This document shows positions 17,101-25,907 of a stretch of DNA of 64,000 nt, in pieces. Below the pieces are notes generated by a model, which saw only the letters and a program-made list of their open reading frames with translations, did not search any database and was not told the origin of the DNA. The stretch's first letter is position 1. Each line of letters starts with the position of its first letter. This DNA is from Verrucomicrobiota bacterium (lineage in GTDB: Bacteria; Verrucomicrobiota; Verrucomicrobiia; Verrucomicrobiales; Akkermansiaceae), in the NCBI GenBank assembly GCA_017301995.1, contig JAFLEH010000009.1, positions 62,001 through 126,000 on the forward strand, read 5' to 3'. The translations under genes were made by a program, and so were the position numbers.

Positions 17101-19167
17101 AGTGTCCCTTCGGGAACCAGCCTGTCGATTTCCCGCTACACGGGCACGGCGCCTTCCGGATACACCTATGCCAGCGGAGGAACGCTTTACTATACGACCG
17201 ACGAATCCGATCCGCGTTCCTCCAGCGGAACGGCGCAGGGAACCGCCTACACCGGGCCGCTGGTTCTGGCAAACTCCGCCACGGTGAAGGCGCGGTTGTT
17301 GGAAAACGGCAACTGGTCGCCGCTGACCACGGCGAGTTTCATCGTCAACGCGGTGCCCGCCAGCCCGGCGAACCTGGTGATCTCGGAGTTGTGCTACAAA
17401 CCGACACCCTCCGCTCCTGGCACGCCGGAGTATCTCGCGGGTTATACCTCGGGCAACAATTTCGAATACATGGAGCTGCTGAACGTCAGTGCGGGCAATG
17501 TCGATCTAACCGGATGTCAGATCATCGGCGGGATCACGTTTTCGTTCGCCGGAGTCAGCCAGTCGAAACTGACTCTCGCGCCAGGCGAGCGGGTGCTGGT
17601 GGTTGGCAATGAGGCCGCCTTCGCCATGCGCCACGGCACCGGACAGGCGGCGCGGATTCTTGGCACGTTTTCCGGCAATCTTTCCAACAGCGGGGAAACC
17701 GTCACCCTGCTGGGAGCGGACACCAACGTGGTCGCCAGCGTGGCCTACGGAATCGCCGATCCATGGCCGTTGCCGCCGCAAACCTCCGGATACAGCCTGG
17801 TTCTAACCAACGCGCGCCCGAATCCCACCTATGAGGCGGCGGATTTCCGGTCCAGCATCCAGGCGGGAGGCACGCCGGGCGTTTCCGCCGGGTTCTCACC
17901 GGTAATCAACCTTGGTGATTTGCTCTGGACCTACGATGGCAACCCGCACGCCGCGTCCGCGGTGACGGATCCCGCCGGAATGGCGGTGGCGCTCACTTAC
18001 AACGGTTCCGCCACCCCTCCGACCGATGCGGGAAGTTATGCGGTGGGAGCTTCCGTGTCGCACTTCGATTACTCCGGTTCCACCAGTGGCACATTGGTGA
18101 TCGGAAAGGCCCCAGCGACGGTCACTTTGGGTTATCTAACCGCAATCTACGACGGATCGGAAAAGGCGGTTTCCGTTTCCACCGATCCCGCGGGTCTGGC
18201 GGTCTCTCTAACCTACGATGGCAATCCCGGCGTGCCGGCGAACGCCGGGACCTATGCGGTGGAGGCGGTCGTTTCCAACCCCAACTACGAGGGGACGGCT
18301 TCGGGAAATCTGGTGATCTCGAAAGCGTCCGCCACCGTCGATCTCGGCAATCTGGCGCAGGTTTATGACGGAGGCGCCAAGTCCGCGTCCGCGGCAACCA
18401 GCCCGGCGGGACTCGGCGTGGTTCTAACCTACAATGGTGTGTCCACGGTTCCGGTGAACGCCGGATCCTACACCGTTCAAGCCCTCATCGATGATCCGAA
18501 CCATCAGGGAAGCGCCTCGGCGGAATTGGTGGTTGCGAAGGCTGTCGCGGATGTGACGCTGGGCAATCTGGCTCAAACCTACGACGGTTCGCCGAAATCC
18601 GCTTCGGTGACGACCACACCGAGCGGCTTGGCGGTCGATCTAACCTACAATGGTTCCGCGTCGGCCCCGGCCGGCTTGGGAAGTTACGCGGTGGTCGCAA
18701 CCGTCGCCGACGCCAACCACACCGGGACCGCCAACGGCACCCTGGTGATTTCCCAACCGGTGTTTGGCGACTGGCAGAGCGGCAATTTCACGCCTGCCCA
18801 GGTGGCGGCCGGCACCGCCGATCCGATGGCCGATCCCGATGGCGACGGTCACGCCAACCTGATGGAATACGCGTTGGGAATGGATCCGCACGCGCCGAAT
18901 CCCCCCGTTTCCGCCGGTGTTCTGCCGGATCCGCTGGGAGCGGACCGGTTGACGCTGGAGTTTGTCCGCCCTGTCGGTCTAACTGACGTGCAGTATGCCG
19001 TCGAGGTCTCAGGCGATCCGGCGTCCGGCTGGATTCCGGTGGGTGCGGTGGAGATCATTCCCATCGAAAACACCCAAACCGAGCGGGTGGTTGCCCGCGA
19101 TCCGGTGGCCGTGGGTTCGGCGACTGTCCGGTTTATCCGCCTGAAGGTGACTCATTCGGGCGGATGA
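14137..19167 (+). CDS. Giant secreted CotH-domain protein with lectin, lamin-tail and MBG modules
   Basis: Exported multidomain protein of 1676 residues. Order of modules: signal peptide (about 1-28), concanavalin-A-like lectin fold (30-250), lamin-tail domain (252-375), chitobiase/hexosaminidase C-terminal-type domain (407-490), CotH protein-kinase-like domain (about 527-870, with GRCGTHVRGETS, ESDWVLHAPYTDKTLMRNF and DYRGVYVLVEKIKR), second hexosaminidase-type domain (983-1068), second lamin-tail domain (1078-1250), four MBG repeats (1256-1541), then the window-typical C-terminal module with FGDW, ADPDGDGHANLMEY and FIRLKVTHSGG. CotH proteins of spore formers phosphorylate coat proteins; a bacterial surface-protein kinase here is an inference. 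The start gives a clear Sec signal. It is convergent with the PEP-CTERM gene downstream. Confidence 0.85.
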   Translation: MKPGAPSAVRSLVLLLAVGLLSSMCALAGRYPTSGTQTFGYPNGTTNLGDGTAIGTNTTATDSLPSAVVVNSNGVALLRLTHNRTSNTNSSFKLPDLDSGLAIASWDANFNLRMDRRQQNTPADGWAFNIGPIPAGNGNGEGGFAMAGGMYISFDTYQSPRIEVFANGISIFSYSYSFSFDTTLRPVSIHWDASGLDISYNSTVICSNLATPGYVPVAGHTFAYTARTGSLSEGVYLDDLLISTVANAPLETNGPVISEFCADNENGIEDENGDRSDWIEVYNGSATPANLSGWFLTDTPSLPNRWALPNVTVPAYGYLTVLASGKNRIDPAYPLHTNFSLSKTAGYLALMKPDNSAASEFTYGGQAADVSYGLLANGTGGYDYGYLETPTPGSTNLGLQAAGPPAEDVVFLKDGVATTGGLFSTAFTLSIQDPLLAGSVVRYTTNNTPPTEASPIYTTPITVNATTTLRARVFSPGRLPGAISSRTFLALDSTLTNYHGSGQAFSSNLPIIVMDSYNVPIDSYTTEGARPHRLTYSVVIDKNAAAPAPDTNRAVITGTADFQGRCGTHVRGETSAGFPQKSYSWELWNNDNEDKSASILGFPAESDWVLHAPYTDKTLMRNFVTFSMMRAFDGNAAGMGVKFVEVFFNQDGGALTESDYRGVYVLVEKIKRSGDRVNIEKLTDTMTDPAMISGGYIFARDKADPGDVTFATTLINSSTTGNSVPGFTFVEPDAPNAAQKTWLTNHVNTFEAALTGANFADPATGYAAYINPRSFVDNQWFIEITKQIDGYRWSSYFYKDRAGKINSGPVWDYNLSLYNANYNGGDSHSGWYYSVLGSVDYFYWPRLHQDPNYEILHWDRYWDLRRGPFESTSVMNYIDSLASELVNGSTTPVTNSMANQAPLAENPAMRVYRKYPVLGTYLWPNPGNVGGRTKYWNGPSLTPTTYTSADAEVDAMKSFLVQRLAWIDDQNYSGATIYRPPVFSLTGGSVPSGTSLSISRYTGTAPSGYTYASGGTLYYTTDESDPRSSSGTAQGTAYTGPLVLANSATVKARLLENGNWSPLTTASFIVNAVPASPANLVISELCYKPTPSAPGTPEYLAGYTSGNNFEYMELLNVSAGNVDLTGCQIIGGITFSFAGVSQSKLTLAPGERVLVVGNEAAFAMRHGTGQAARILGTFSGNLSNSGETVTLLGADTNVVASVAYGIADPWPLPPQTSGYSLVLTNARPNPTYEAADFRSSIQAGGTPGVSAGFSPVINLGDLLWTYDGNPHAASAVTDPAGMAVALTYNGSATPPTDAGSYAVGASVSHFDYSGSTSGTLVIGKAPATVTLGYLTAIYDGSEKAVSVSTDPAGLAVSLTYDGNPGVPANAGTYAVEAVVSNPNYEGTASGNLVISKASATVDLGNLAQVYDGGAKSASAATSPAGLGVVLTYNGVSTVPVNAGSYTVQALIDDPNHQGSASAELVVAKAVADVTLGNLAQTYDGSPKSASVTTTPSGLAVDLTYNGSASAPAGLGSYAVVATVADANHTGTANGTLVISQPVFGDWQSGNFTPAQVAAGTADPMADPDGDGHANLMEYALGMDPHAPNPPVSAGVLPDPLGADRLTLEFVRPVGLTDVQYAVEVSGDPASGWIPVGAVEIIPIENTQTERVVARDPVAVGSATVRFIRLKVTHSGG
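17905..18762 (+). repeat. Four in-frame MBG repeats of about 215 bp
   Basis: Within the CotH gene, four tandem units encode about 72 residues each, with recurring LGNLAQ[VT]YDG, DPAGLAV.LTYNG, NAGSYAV and GTLVISK elements. The units are diverged rather than identical, so they are an old expansion of the MBG beta-sandwich domain and not a recent slippage tract. Confidence 0.75.
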
Positions 19168-19257
19168 ATCCATCGATGGCGGCAAACCTCGGACGGCGCC
19201 AACCGGATCGGCGCTGCGGCTGGAAATGGGTCGCTCGGGACGACGCGCGATTTGTCG

Positions 19258-21267
19258 TTACCTGCGGCGGCGCGCGAGGCCGCACAGGCCAAGGCACCCC
19301 AACAACCAAATGGCCGGCTCCGGCACGGCGGCGATGGTCACCGCGAAGCTGCCATCGTGGAAGTAGGCCAGCTTGCCGTCGGTGCGGGTGTAGGCGTTGC
19401 CAACTCCCCAATGGGCGAGATTTGTCGGGTCGATGGAAATTCCGGATCCCCCTATCAGCGTGTGGGTGCCCTCCGAGGCGGTTTCAACATCGAAGCCGAC
19501 CAAGCTGGAAAAATCAAAACCGCCGAACGTGAGGCCGGCTCCCGTGTCCATCACCAGCACGCCAAGCGACACATCCAGCTTCGCGCCGGATTCGAAATTG
19601 AGGTTTCCTCCGATGGCGCCGCTCGCGTCGCCCGCGCCAACGGTGGCACCGCTTTTCACCGTGATGTTGCTATCGCCCAGGGCACCGCTGACCAGCAGCG
19701 TGCCGGCGGAAACGATGGTGGCCCCGGTGTAACTGCTGGTGCCGGAAAGCGTCTGCGTGCCGCTGCCGGAATGGTTGAGCCCGCCCGCACCGCTGATTCC
19801 ACCGGCGTAATCGTAAGTTCCCGATCCGGCGAGGGTCAGCACCTGGTTGATACTGTTGGAAACAATCACCGTACCCGAGCCATCCAGCCCGGCTATGGTT
19901 AGACTCTGGCCGTTGGTGTTGAGCTGCGAGGTGGCACCGATCGTCACCCGATTGGCCGCGCCGAGCGCGCCGTTGACGGTCCGGAGTTGTCCTCCGTTAC
20001 GGATTGTGATGTCGCCGTTGATGTTGTTGGAAGCGTTGGATAGAGACGCGATTGGGCCGAACGCGCTGTTGTTGCCATCCACGGTGAGATTTCCCGATCC
20101 CGTGATCGCTCCGGAGAACGCGGTTGATCCGCCGCTGGCGGCGGCTCCCCACGCGTTGATCGTCAGATCCTTGCCCAGCGAAACGGTGCCGGAATAGGTG
20201 GTCGTCGTTCCGCCACCGGCCACATTGGTGATGCTGGCAACCCCCGAGGAACCGGCGGCGATCACAAGGTTGTTGGCAATCGAGGTGGTGCCCACATTGG
20301 TTCGGATTCCGGCGGAATTGCTCCCGGAGGTGTCGCCGATGGTCACCGTGCCGGAACCGAAGGCCGCGGCGTTGGTGGCATGAATCGTTCCGTTCGCAAC
20401 CGTGGTGCCCGCGGTGTGGGTGTTGGCGCCGGATAACGTGAGCATGCCTCCCCCAACTTTGGTTAGATACAGTTTGGTGTTGACATTGGACTGTTGGAAT
20501 ATTCCGGTGAACGTCGTATCCGTTCCCAGCGCGCCGACGCTCACATTGACCGTACCAGTGGTGTTGGCTCGGATGTATCCGCCTCCGGAAAGCGCGCCGA
20601 AGTTGATGGTGGCACCGGTGAAATTGAGCGCGACTCCGCCATTCACATTGCGATTGAACGTCCACGCCGCGCTGGCGCTGCCCGAGGCCGCGGCATTGAA
20701 CGCGGTCCGGTTGTTGCCGTCATTGTTTTGGGTGAAGGTGCCTGAGAACCCGCTATTGTCGCCGCTGAAAACCACCGATTTGGCGCCGGATCCACCCGCG
20801 GTCTGGGTCAGCGAACCACTTCCTGACAGATTGCCGGAAAGCGTGATGTTCGCCGTGGTGGCACCGCCGTTGATGCTGATCTGCCGCGTCCCCGAGACCA
20901 CGATGTTGCTGCCGATCGTTACGGCATTCGCTGCCGCCGTGCTAACGATGTTTCCCGTGAGGGTGAATGACGAGGCGTGGGTCGAATCAATCAGATAGGC
21001 CGCGGAAGCACTGCCAAAGCTGATGCCCGCCACTTCGAATGTGGCGGGCGATGTCAGGTTGTTGGCCAGCGTGGCTCCGGACGATCCCGCCGCGCCGAAT
21101 GTCCAACTGTCGCCGGATACCGGTGCGGTATCCCAGTTGGCCGCGGTGCCAAGATTGCCATCGGTGTTTCCCAACCAGGTCGTATTGGCGGCGAATGTTC
21201 GCGGGGAGGGTATCGCGACGATCAATAGATACAACGGCAGCGCGAGGAAGGGTGCTTTCGGTTTCAT
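19258..21267 (-). CDS. Beta-strand repeat protein with PEP-CTERM sorting signal
   Basis: Exported protein of 669 residues. A signal peptide is followed by an N-terminal domain containing WLGNTDGNLGTAANWDT and PATFEVAGISFGSASAAYLI, then Gly/Ser/Thr-rich autotransporter-associated beta-strand units such as GGMLTLSGANTHTAGTT and GSGTQTLSGTSSYTGAT. The C-terminus is a textbook PEP-CTERM tag: VPEPAIW, a hydrophobic helix LLGCLGLCGLA and RRRR. Such tags are processed by an exosortase in known systems; no exosortase is in this window. The protein is a paralogue of its upstream neighbour, whose C-terminus is of a different type. The two lie 40 bp apart on the same strand, so this is the distal gene of a probable two-gene operon. 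Confidence 0.88.
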   Translation of the reverse strand: MKPKAPFLALPLYLLIVAIPSPRTFAANTTWLGNTDGNLGTAANWDTAPVSGDSWTFGAAGSSGATLANNLTSPATFEVAGISFGSASAAYLIDSTHASSFTLTGNIVSTAAANAVTIGSNIVVSGTRQISINGGATTANITLSGNLSGSGSLTQTAGGSGAKSVVFSGDNSGFSGTFTQNNDGNNRTAFNAAASGSASAAWTFNRNVNGGVALNFTGATINFGALSGGGYIRANTTGTVNVSVGALGTDTTFTGIFQQSNVNTKLYLTKVGGGMLTLSGANTHTAGTTVANGTIHATNAAAFGSGTVTIGDTSGSNSAGIRTNVGTTSIANNLVIAAGSSGVASITNVAGGGTTTTYSGTVSLGKDLTINAWGAAASGGSTAFSGAITGSGNLTVDGNNSAFGPIASLSNASNNINGDITIRNGGQLRTVNGALGAANRVTIGATSQLNTNGQSLTIAGLDGSGTVIVSNSINQVLTLAGSGTYDYAGGISGAGGLNHSGSGTQTLSGTSSYTGATIVSAGTLLVSGALGDSNITVKSGATVGAGDASGAIGGNLNFESGAKLDVSLGVLVMDTGAGLTFGGFDFSSLVGFDVETASEGTHTLIGGSGISIDPTNLAHWGVGNAYTRTDGKLAYFHDGSFAVTIAAVPEPAIWLLGCLGLCGLARRRR

Positions 21268-21307
21268 GGTACTTTCAGGGTAGGTCTGTTGGATTATGTG
21301 GGACCGA

Positions 21308-24300
21308 TCACTGAGGAGTCACGGCCAGCCGGGTGAAGAGGTTTCCCGAGCCGGTCGGCAGCGTGTAGGACACCGAACCAGCCGCGTTGTTAAGGTTGGG
21401 ATCGCCTGACGGGATATCGTCCCATGTGTCGAGATCCGTGGATTTCTGAATGACGAACTGGGTTCCGTACGCCGACGACGGGATGTTGCCACCGTTGGTC
21501 CAAGTAACCATGCGGTTTGCATCGGGTGCGGGACTGGCGGTGAATCCGGCCGCCGCATTCATGAAATACTCGATGCCGTTCGATACTCCGTCTTGATCGA
21601 AGTCGAGATTCGCGGCCTGCCCTCCGGCGTAAAGCTGCGCCCAAGAGGCGTAGCCAACACCCACGGTTACAATTCCGGGGCCGGAGAAGTGGATGTCGTC
21701 AACATGCGCCGCGCCACTGCCGCTTGAACCGTAGGTGCCATCGGCCATCTGCACACTTTCTATGACCAGCGTGGTGACGACCTCGTTGTTCGTTACATCC
21801 ACCACACCAGGGCCGTTGATGACGAGCTTGTTAGTATCCGGGATCGCGCCCCCATCCACAGCGAGGATGCCATCGTTGACGACCGTTTCGCCGGTGTAGG
21901 TGTTTGCTCCGGTTAGGCCGAGGGAACCGGTGCCGTTCTTGATGATGCCGCCGGTTCCGGAGATCACTCCGTTGAAGTAGCCGGTGCCGCTTCCGCCGAC
22001 GGTGAGCGTGGCGCTGCCCAAAAGCACCTTGCTAGTGGCATTGGAGCCTGCAAGAGAGCCGATGGCGTTGTCGAAACCATTGAGATCGAGCGTGGAATCC
22101 GGTTGGTTGCTGAGGACGAAGTCGGACCCCGGCGACAAGCAATTGACAGCGCCCGCCCGCATCGTGTTGCGATCAATGGAGGTCACGCCGGTGTAGGTGT
22201 GGCTACCCGAAAAGATCATGATCTGGCCGTTGGAACCGCCGTTGGTGATAGTGACGGAGACTTTTCCTCCGTTGGTTCCGTCTTTGATTGCGCCCGCCCA
22301 GGAAACGGTTGGAACGACGTTCGCGTCGCGCGCGGCAAACACGACCAGCGATTCGCCGGTGCCGCTGTTCGTGATCGTGCCGCCGGTGCCGCTGACCCGT
22401 TTGATCCGGTTGCTGATGCCATTCGTGCCGGAGTCGTTGAGGTCCCAAATCCCACCGTTGATGAAAATCTCATTCGCAAAGGTACCCTGCCAGATCTGCG
22501 CTCCGGCGGAAACCTGATAGTCCGGGTTCATTTTGAGGGTGCCGCCGTTGATCGTGACATTTTGGAAACTCGCGGCGACGGTCTTGCCAAGCGAAACCGT
22601 CCCATCTGTAACCACCAGATTCATGCCGCCCATGGCTGACGCGCCATTCGCTTCGTCGATAACAAGCGTGTTGGTGCCACTCTTGGTCAGAGTGCCGGTT
22701 GTGAGCGTCCGGCGGATTGCTCCGTCCCACCGGATCGATCCCGTGCCGTTCACCGTGAAATCGCTGATCACATAGTTGGCCTCGGCTGCGGCGTTGAATC
22801 CGCTTCCCACAACCGCCGTGTCCAACGATCCGTTGGTAATCACGCAGCCGGTCGCACCGTTATTGTTCAGCGGATTGGAAATGGATCTGCCATTGAGATC
22901 GAGAATGCCGGTGCCGGCTGTGATATTCACCGCGCCCGTGCCAAATGCCGAATCGCTTCCGGCCCTCAGCGTCCCATTGGAAACACCCGTGCCTCCGACA
23001 TAGGTGTTCGCCCCCGAAAGGGTGAGCGCGCCCGTTCCGGACTTGGCAATCGCAACTTCGGAACCCGCGCCCCCGTCCGAGATTACCCCGGAAAGATCGG
23101 CATCCGCCGTGAGATTCGCATTCAGGGTAGCGGTGACCGCTCCGGTGTTGGTAATGGTGCCCGTGCTGTCACCAAACCCGGCGGTAATCGAAGTGCCCTT
23201 GAGATCGAGGGGGGCGAGAACAGCCATGCCGAGCACATTCAAGGACGCGCCACCAAGGTGGATCGCGCCCGATCCGGCGAGGGTGAGCCACTGCGATGTT
23301 CCGGAGACAGCCGCCCCAATGACGAGCGGATTGGTGCTGCTGTTGGTCCAGGCCTGGTCGCCGCCAAGCGTCAGGTTGGAAGGACTCAGGGTGGCGCCAC
23401 CGTTTCCGTTCTCCACCGTGATGCCGTCCGTCCCGATATTCAGCGTGTTCGCACCGGTTGTGTTGACGGCGGCCGAGCCTGCCAGATAGGTCACGCCAAG
23501 GACGGAGAAATTCTCACCGAGCGTGTTGGTCGGATTCGACGCCGAGTTGTTGGAGAAATAGACATGGGTGTTACCCCCCGGCAACACATTGAGGAAGGCG
23601 CTCCCTGCCGCGTTGGTGGTGAAGTTGGCATTGCTGCCGGATGTGCTGTTCCACGAGGTTCCGGTCGCTCCCGACCAATAGGCCGCGGCGGGAGGGGTTG
23701 CGCCGGTGGTCACGAGGCTGACTCCGGTAGCCGTTACCTCGAGCGATCCGGTAACACCGAAGGACAGGTTCGGATTGACCAGAGTGAGAGCACCCACGGT
23801 TGTGCCGGAACCCGTTGAGAATCCCGCGCCACTGCCGCTTGAGAAAGTGATGAGCGGATAGTTCTGTCCGGCGCTGATTCCGAGATTGTTGATCTGGATG
23901 GTGGCACCGCCGGCATCGACAAACAGCCCGCCAGCCAACGCCAGTTTGTCCGCGGTCGCTCCCACATCGAGCTTGATTTGGGCGGTGTCGGTGGTGTTCA
24001 GGCCGCCAAGGACGAGCCCGCTACCGCCGTTGACACTCACGGTGTCCACCGTTGTGTTCACGAGGTTGAGAAAGGCCCCATGGCCGGTTAGGGAAAGCCC
24101 GTTGGTGACCGTTTCGCTACCCGAGCAAACCGCGGATCCCGCGCCGGTGATCGCAAGAGACTTGATGGTTTTCGCGGCGCCGAGCTGCAGGACTCCCGCA
24201 TTGTTCACCGTGATGTCGCTGCCCTGGACGGCCCCCGTGATATTGAGCGTTCCCTCGTTCACCGTGGTGGCGCCCAGGTGGTCGTTGGTTCCTGAGAGCG

Positions 24301-25141
24301 TGAACACACCCGTGCCAACCTTCGTTACAGCAAGGAGGGCCCCGGCGTTGCTTTGCTGGAATTTTCCGGAAAGTGTCGTGCTGGTGTTGAGCGCGCCCAC
24401 ACTCACCGTGCTGGTTCCCGTGGTGGTGGACCGGATGAAGCCTCCTCCGGAAACCGCCCCGAAGTGAATCGTGCTTCCGCTGGGGATGCTAACCGCCACC
24501 CCGCCGTTCACATTGCGATTGAAGGTCCATGCCGCGGAGGCGCTGCCGCCGGTCGCGGCGTTGAACGCGGTGCGGTTGTTGCCGTCGTTGTTCTGGATGA
24601 AACTCCCGGTGAAACCGCTATTGTCGCCATTGAATGAGACCGACTTCGCACCCGTGCCGCCGGCGGTCTGGGTGATCGAACCGGAACCGGACAAATTTCC
24701 GGTTAGGATGATGTTTTTCGAGCCGTTGAGATTGATCTGTCGCGAGCCGGAGACGGCAATGTTGCTGCCGATCGTGTGATCGTTGGCCGAGGTTGTGACA
24801 ATGTTTCCGGTTAGAGTGAATGCGGACGCATGCGCGGAGTCGATCACATAGGCGGCCGCGGCAGTGCCAAAACCGATTCCGGCGACCTCGAATGTCGCGG
24901 GGGTGGTCAGGTTGTTGGAAAGCGCGGTTCCGGAGGTCCCGGCCGCGCCAAAGCTCCAACCGTCCCCGGATACCGGCATCGTGTCCCAGTTTGTGACGGT
25001 CGCAAGATTGGCATCAGTGTTCCCGATCCACGTCGATGTTGCGGCGTGCAGTGCGGAAGATGTGAGGAGCGTCCCGAACGCGGCTCCACAGGCGATTTGG
25101 AAAGACTTCGGAAAGACAAACCGGGGAAATGAGGGCTTCAT
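21308..25141 (-). CDS. Giant beta-strand repeat protein (3), paralogue of the PEP-CTERM protein
   Basis: Exported protein of 1277 residues. Its N-terminal 300 residues closely follow the adjacent PEP-CTERM protein (WIGNTDANLATVTNWDT, PATFEVAGIGFGTAAAAYVI), showing tandem duplication. The central part has multiple beta-strand units, for example GTGVFTLSGTNDHLGATT, GTGALTLSGANTYVGGTG and GTGSLGLTGANTYTGET. From about residue 1160 the end switches to YASW, LDFDQDGVSNGIEY, a KSTDLDTWDDI segment and LFTRLAVTPQ, the module shared with four other proteins here. The gene is first in the minus-strand pair and diverges from the phosphatase at 25317. Confidence 0.87.
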   Translation of the reverse strand: MKPSFPRFVFPKSFQIACGAAFGTLLTSSALHAATSTWIGNTDANLATVTNWDTMPVSGDGWSFGAAGTSGTALSNNLTTPATFEVAGIGFGTAAAAYVIDSAHASAFTLTGNIVTTSANDHTIGSNIAVSGSRQINLNGSKNIILTGNLSGSGSITQTAGGTGAKSVSFNGDNSGFTGSFIQNNDGNNRTAFNAATGGSASAAWTFNRNVNGGVAVSIPSGSTIHFGAVSGGGFIRSTTTGTSTVSVGALNTSTTLSGKFQQSNAGALLAVTKVGTGVFTLSGTNDHLGATTVNEGTLNITGAVQGSDITVNNAGVLQLGAAKTIKSLAITGAGSAVCSGSETVTNGLSLTGHGAFLNLVNTTVDTVSVNGGSGLVLGGLNTTDTAQIKLDVGATADKLALAGGLFVDAGGATIQINNLGISAGQNYPLITFSSGSGAGFSTGSGTTVGALTLVNPNLSFGVTGSLEVTATGVSLVTTGATPPAAAYWSGATGTSWNSTSGSNANFTTNAAGSAFLNVLPGGNTHVYFSNNSASNPTNTLGENFSVLGVTYLAGSAAVNTTGANTLNIGTDGITVENGNGGATLSPSNLTLGGDQAWTNSSTNPLVIGAAVSGTSQWLTLAGSGAIHLGGASLNVLGMAVLAPLDLKGTSITAGFGDSTGTITNTGAVTATLNANLTADADLSGVISDGGAGSEVAIAKSGTGALTLSGANTYVGGTGVSNGTLRAGSDSAFGTGAVNITAGTGILDLNGRSISNPLNNNGATGCVITNGSLDTAVVGSGFNAAAEANYVISDFTVNGTGSIRWDGAIRRTLTTGTLTKSGTNTLVIDEANGASAMGGMNLVVTDGTVSLGKTVAASFQNVTINGGTLKMNPDYQVSAGAQIWQGTFANEIFINGGIWDLNDSGTNGISNRIKRVSGTGGTITNSGTGESLVVFAARDANVVPTVSWAGAIKDGTNGGKVSVTITNGGSNGQIMIFSGSHTYTGVTSIDRNTMRAGAVNCLSPGSDFVLSNQPDSTLDLNGFDNAIGSLAGSNATSKVLLGSATLTVGGSGTGYFNGVISGTGGIIKNGTGSLGLTGANTYTGETVVNDGILAVDGGAIPDTNKLVINGPGVVDVTNNEVVTTLVIESVQMADGTYGSSGSGAAHVDDIHFSGPGIVTVGVGYASWAQLYAGGQAANLDFDQDGVSNGIEYFMNAAAGFTASPAPDANRMVTWTNGGNIPSSAYGTQFVIQKSTDLDTWDDIPSGDPNLNNAAGSVSYTLPTGSGNLFTRLAVTPQ

Positions 25142-25316
25142 GCTTGTTGGCTAGGTTGGTGTTTTGGCGCGGGCACGCGTTCCGTGTGCCCAACGCCATC
25201 CAGATCGCTCTATTCCCCAGCGTATGCAATCGGCTTGGTCGGTTACTCTGTAAAACTCCGGATTTCAGCATGTCCCGCAAGTTCGCACCGGATGTTTGCG
25301 TAAAACCCGACACATC

Positions 25317-25883
25317 ATGATCCGCCTCGCCCTGCCACTCCTTTTCGCCGCGCTGGCAACCGCCGCCGAACGGCCCGCCGCATGGGCCAAACCGGTCGCC
25401 GTGGCCGGCGCTCCGAATCTCCATCAGGTTTCCAAAACCCTCTTCCGAAGCGCCCAACCGACCCGTGAAGGCATGGCTGGGCTTGAAAAACTCGGAGTGC
25501 GCACCGTGCTCAACCTTCGGTCCTTCAACTCCGATGGCGGCGAGATCAAGGGTACCAAACTCGGTTACGAGCACCTGACCATGAAAGCCTGGCACCCCGA
25601 ATACAAGGAAGCCGTGGCGTTTCTGAAACTGGTCAACGACCCCGCGAAGACCCCGGTGCTGGTCCACTGCCAGCACGGCGCGGACCGCACCGGAACGCTG
25701 TGCGTGATCTATCGGGTGGCCGTCCAGGGATGGACCAAAGACGATGCCGTCCGCGAAATGACCGATGGCGGATTCGGTTTTCACGAAGTTTGGAAGAACC
25801 TACCCGCATGGATCGCCGATCTCGACATCGCCAAGCTCCGCAAAGACGCAGGCATTCCGAATCCGCCGACACAACCCCGATGA
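25317..25883 (+). CDS. Exported dual-specificity/tyrosine phosphatase-like protein
   Basis: Protein of 188 residues with an N-terminal Sec signal (IRLALPLLFAALATAA) and a cysteine-phosphatase fold. The P-loop reads VHCQHGADRTGT with nucleophilic Cys118 and Arg124, fitting the HCxxGxxRTG class of dual-specificity or tyrosine phosphatases. FRSAQPTREG near residue 45 is the segment typical of bacterial DSP-like proteins. Export suggests a periplasmic target; lipid phosphate or phosphotyrosine are both possible. The next gene (ThuA-like, also exported) follows after 24 bp, so they are probably co-transcribed. The start is the ATG just before the signal peptide. Confidence 0.82.
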   Translation: MIRLALPLLFAALATAAERPAAWAKPVAVAGAPNLHQVSKTLFRSAQPTREGMAGLEKLGVRTVLNLRSFNSDGGEIKGTKLGYEHLTMKAWHPEYKEAVAFLKLVNDPAKTPVLVHCQHGADRTGTLCVIYRVAVQGWTKDDAVREMTDGGFGFHEVWKNLPAWIADLDIAKLRKDAGIPNPPTQPR

Positions 25884-25907
25884 TCCAATCCGCTCTATCC
25901 GACCGTC

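Noticed and set aside
17905..18762. CRISPR-like regular spacing
   Set aside because: The periodicity is coding: four diverged MBG domains in frame, not identical direct repeats with unique spacers.
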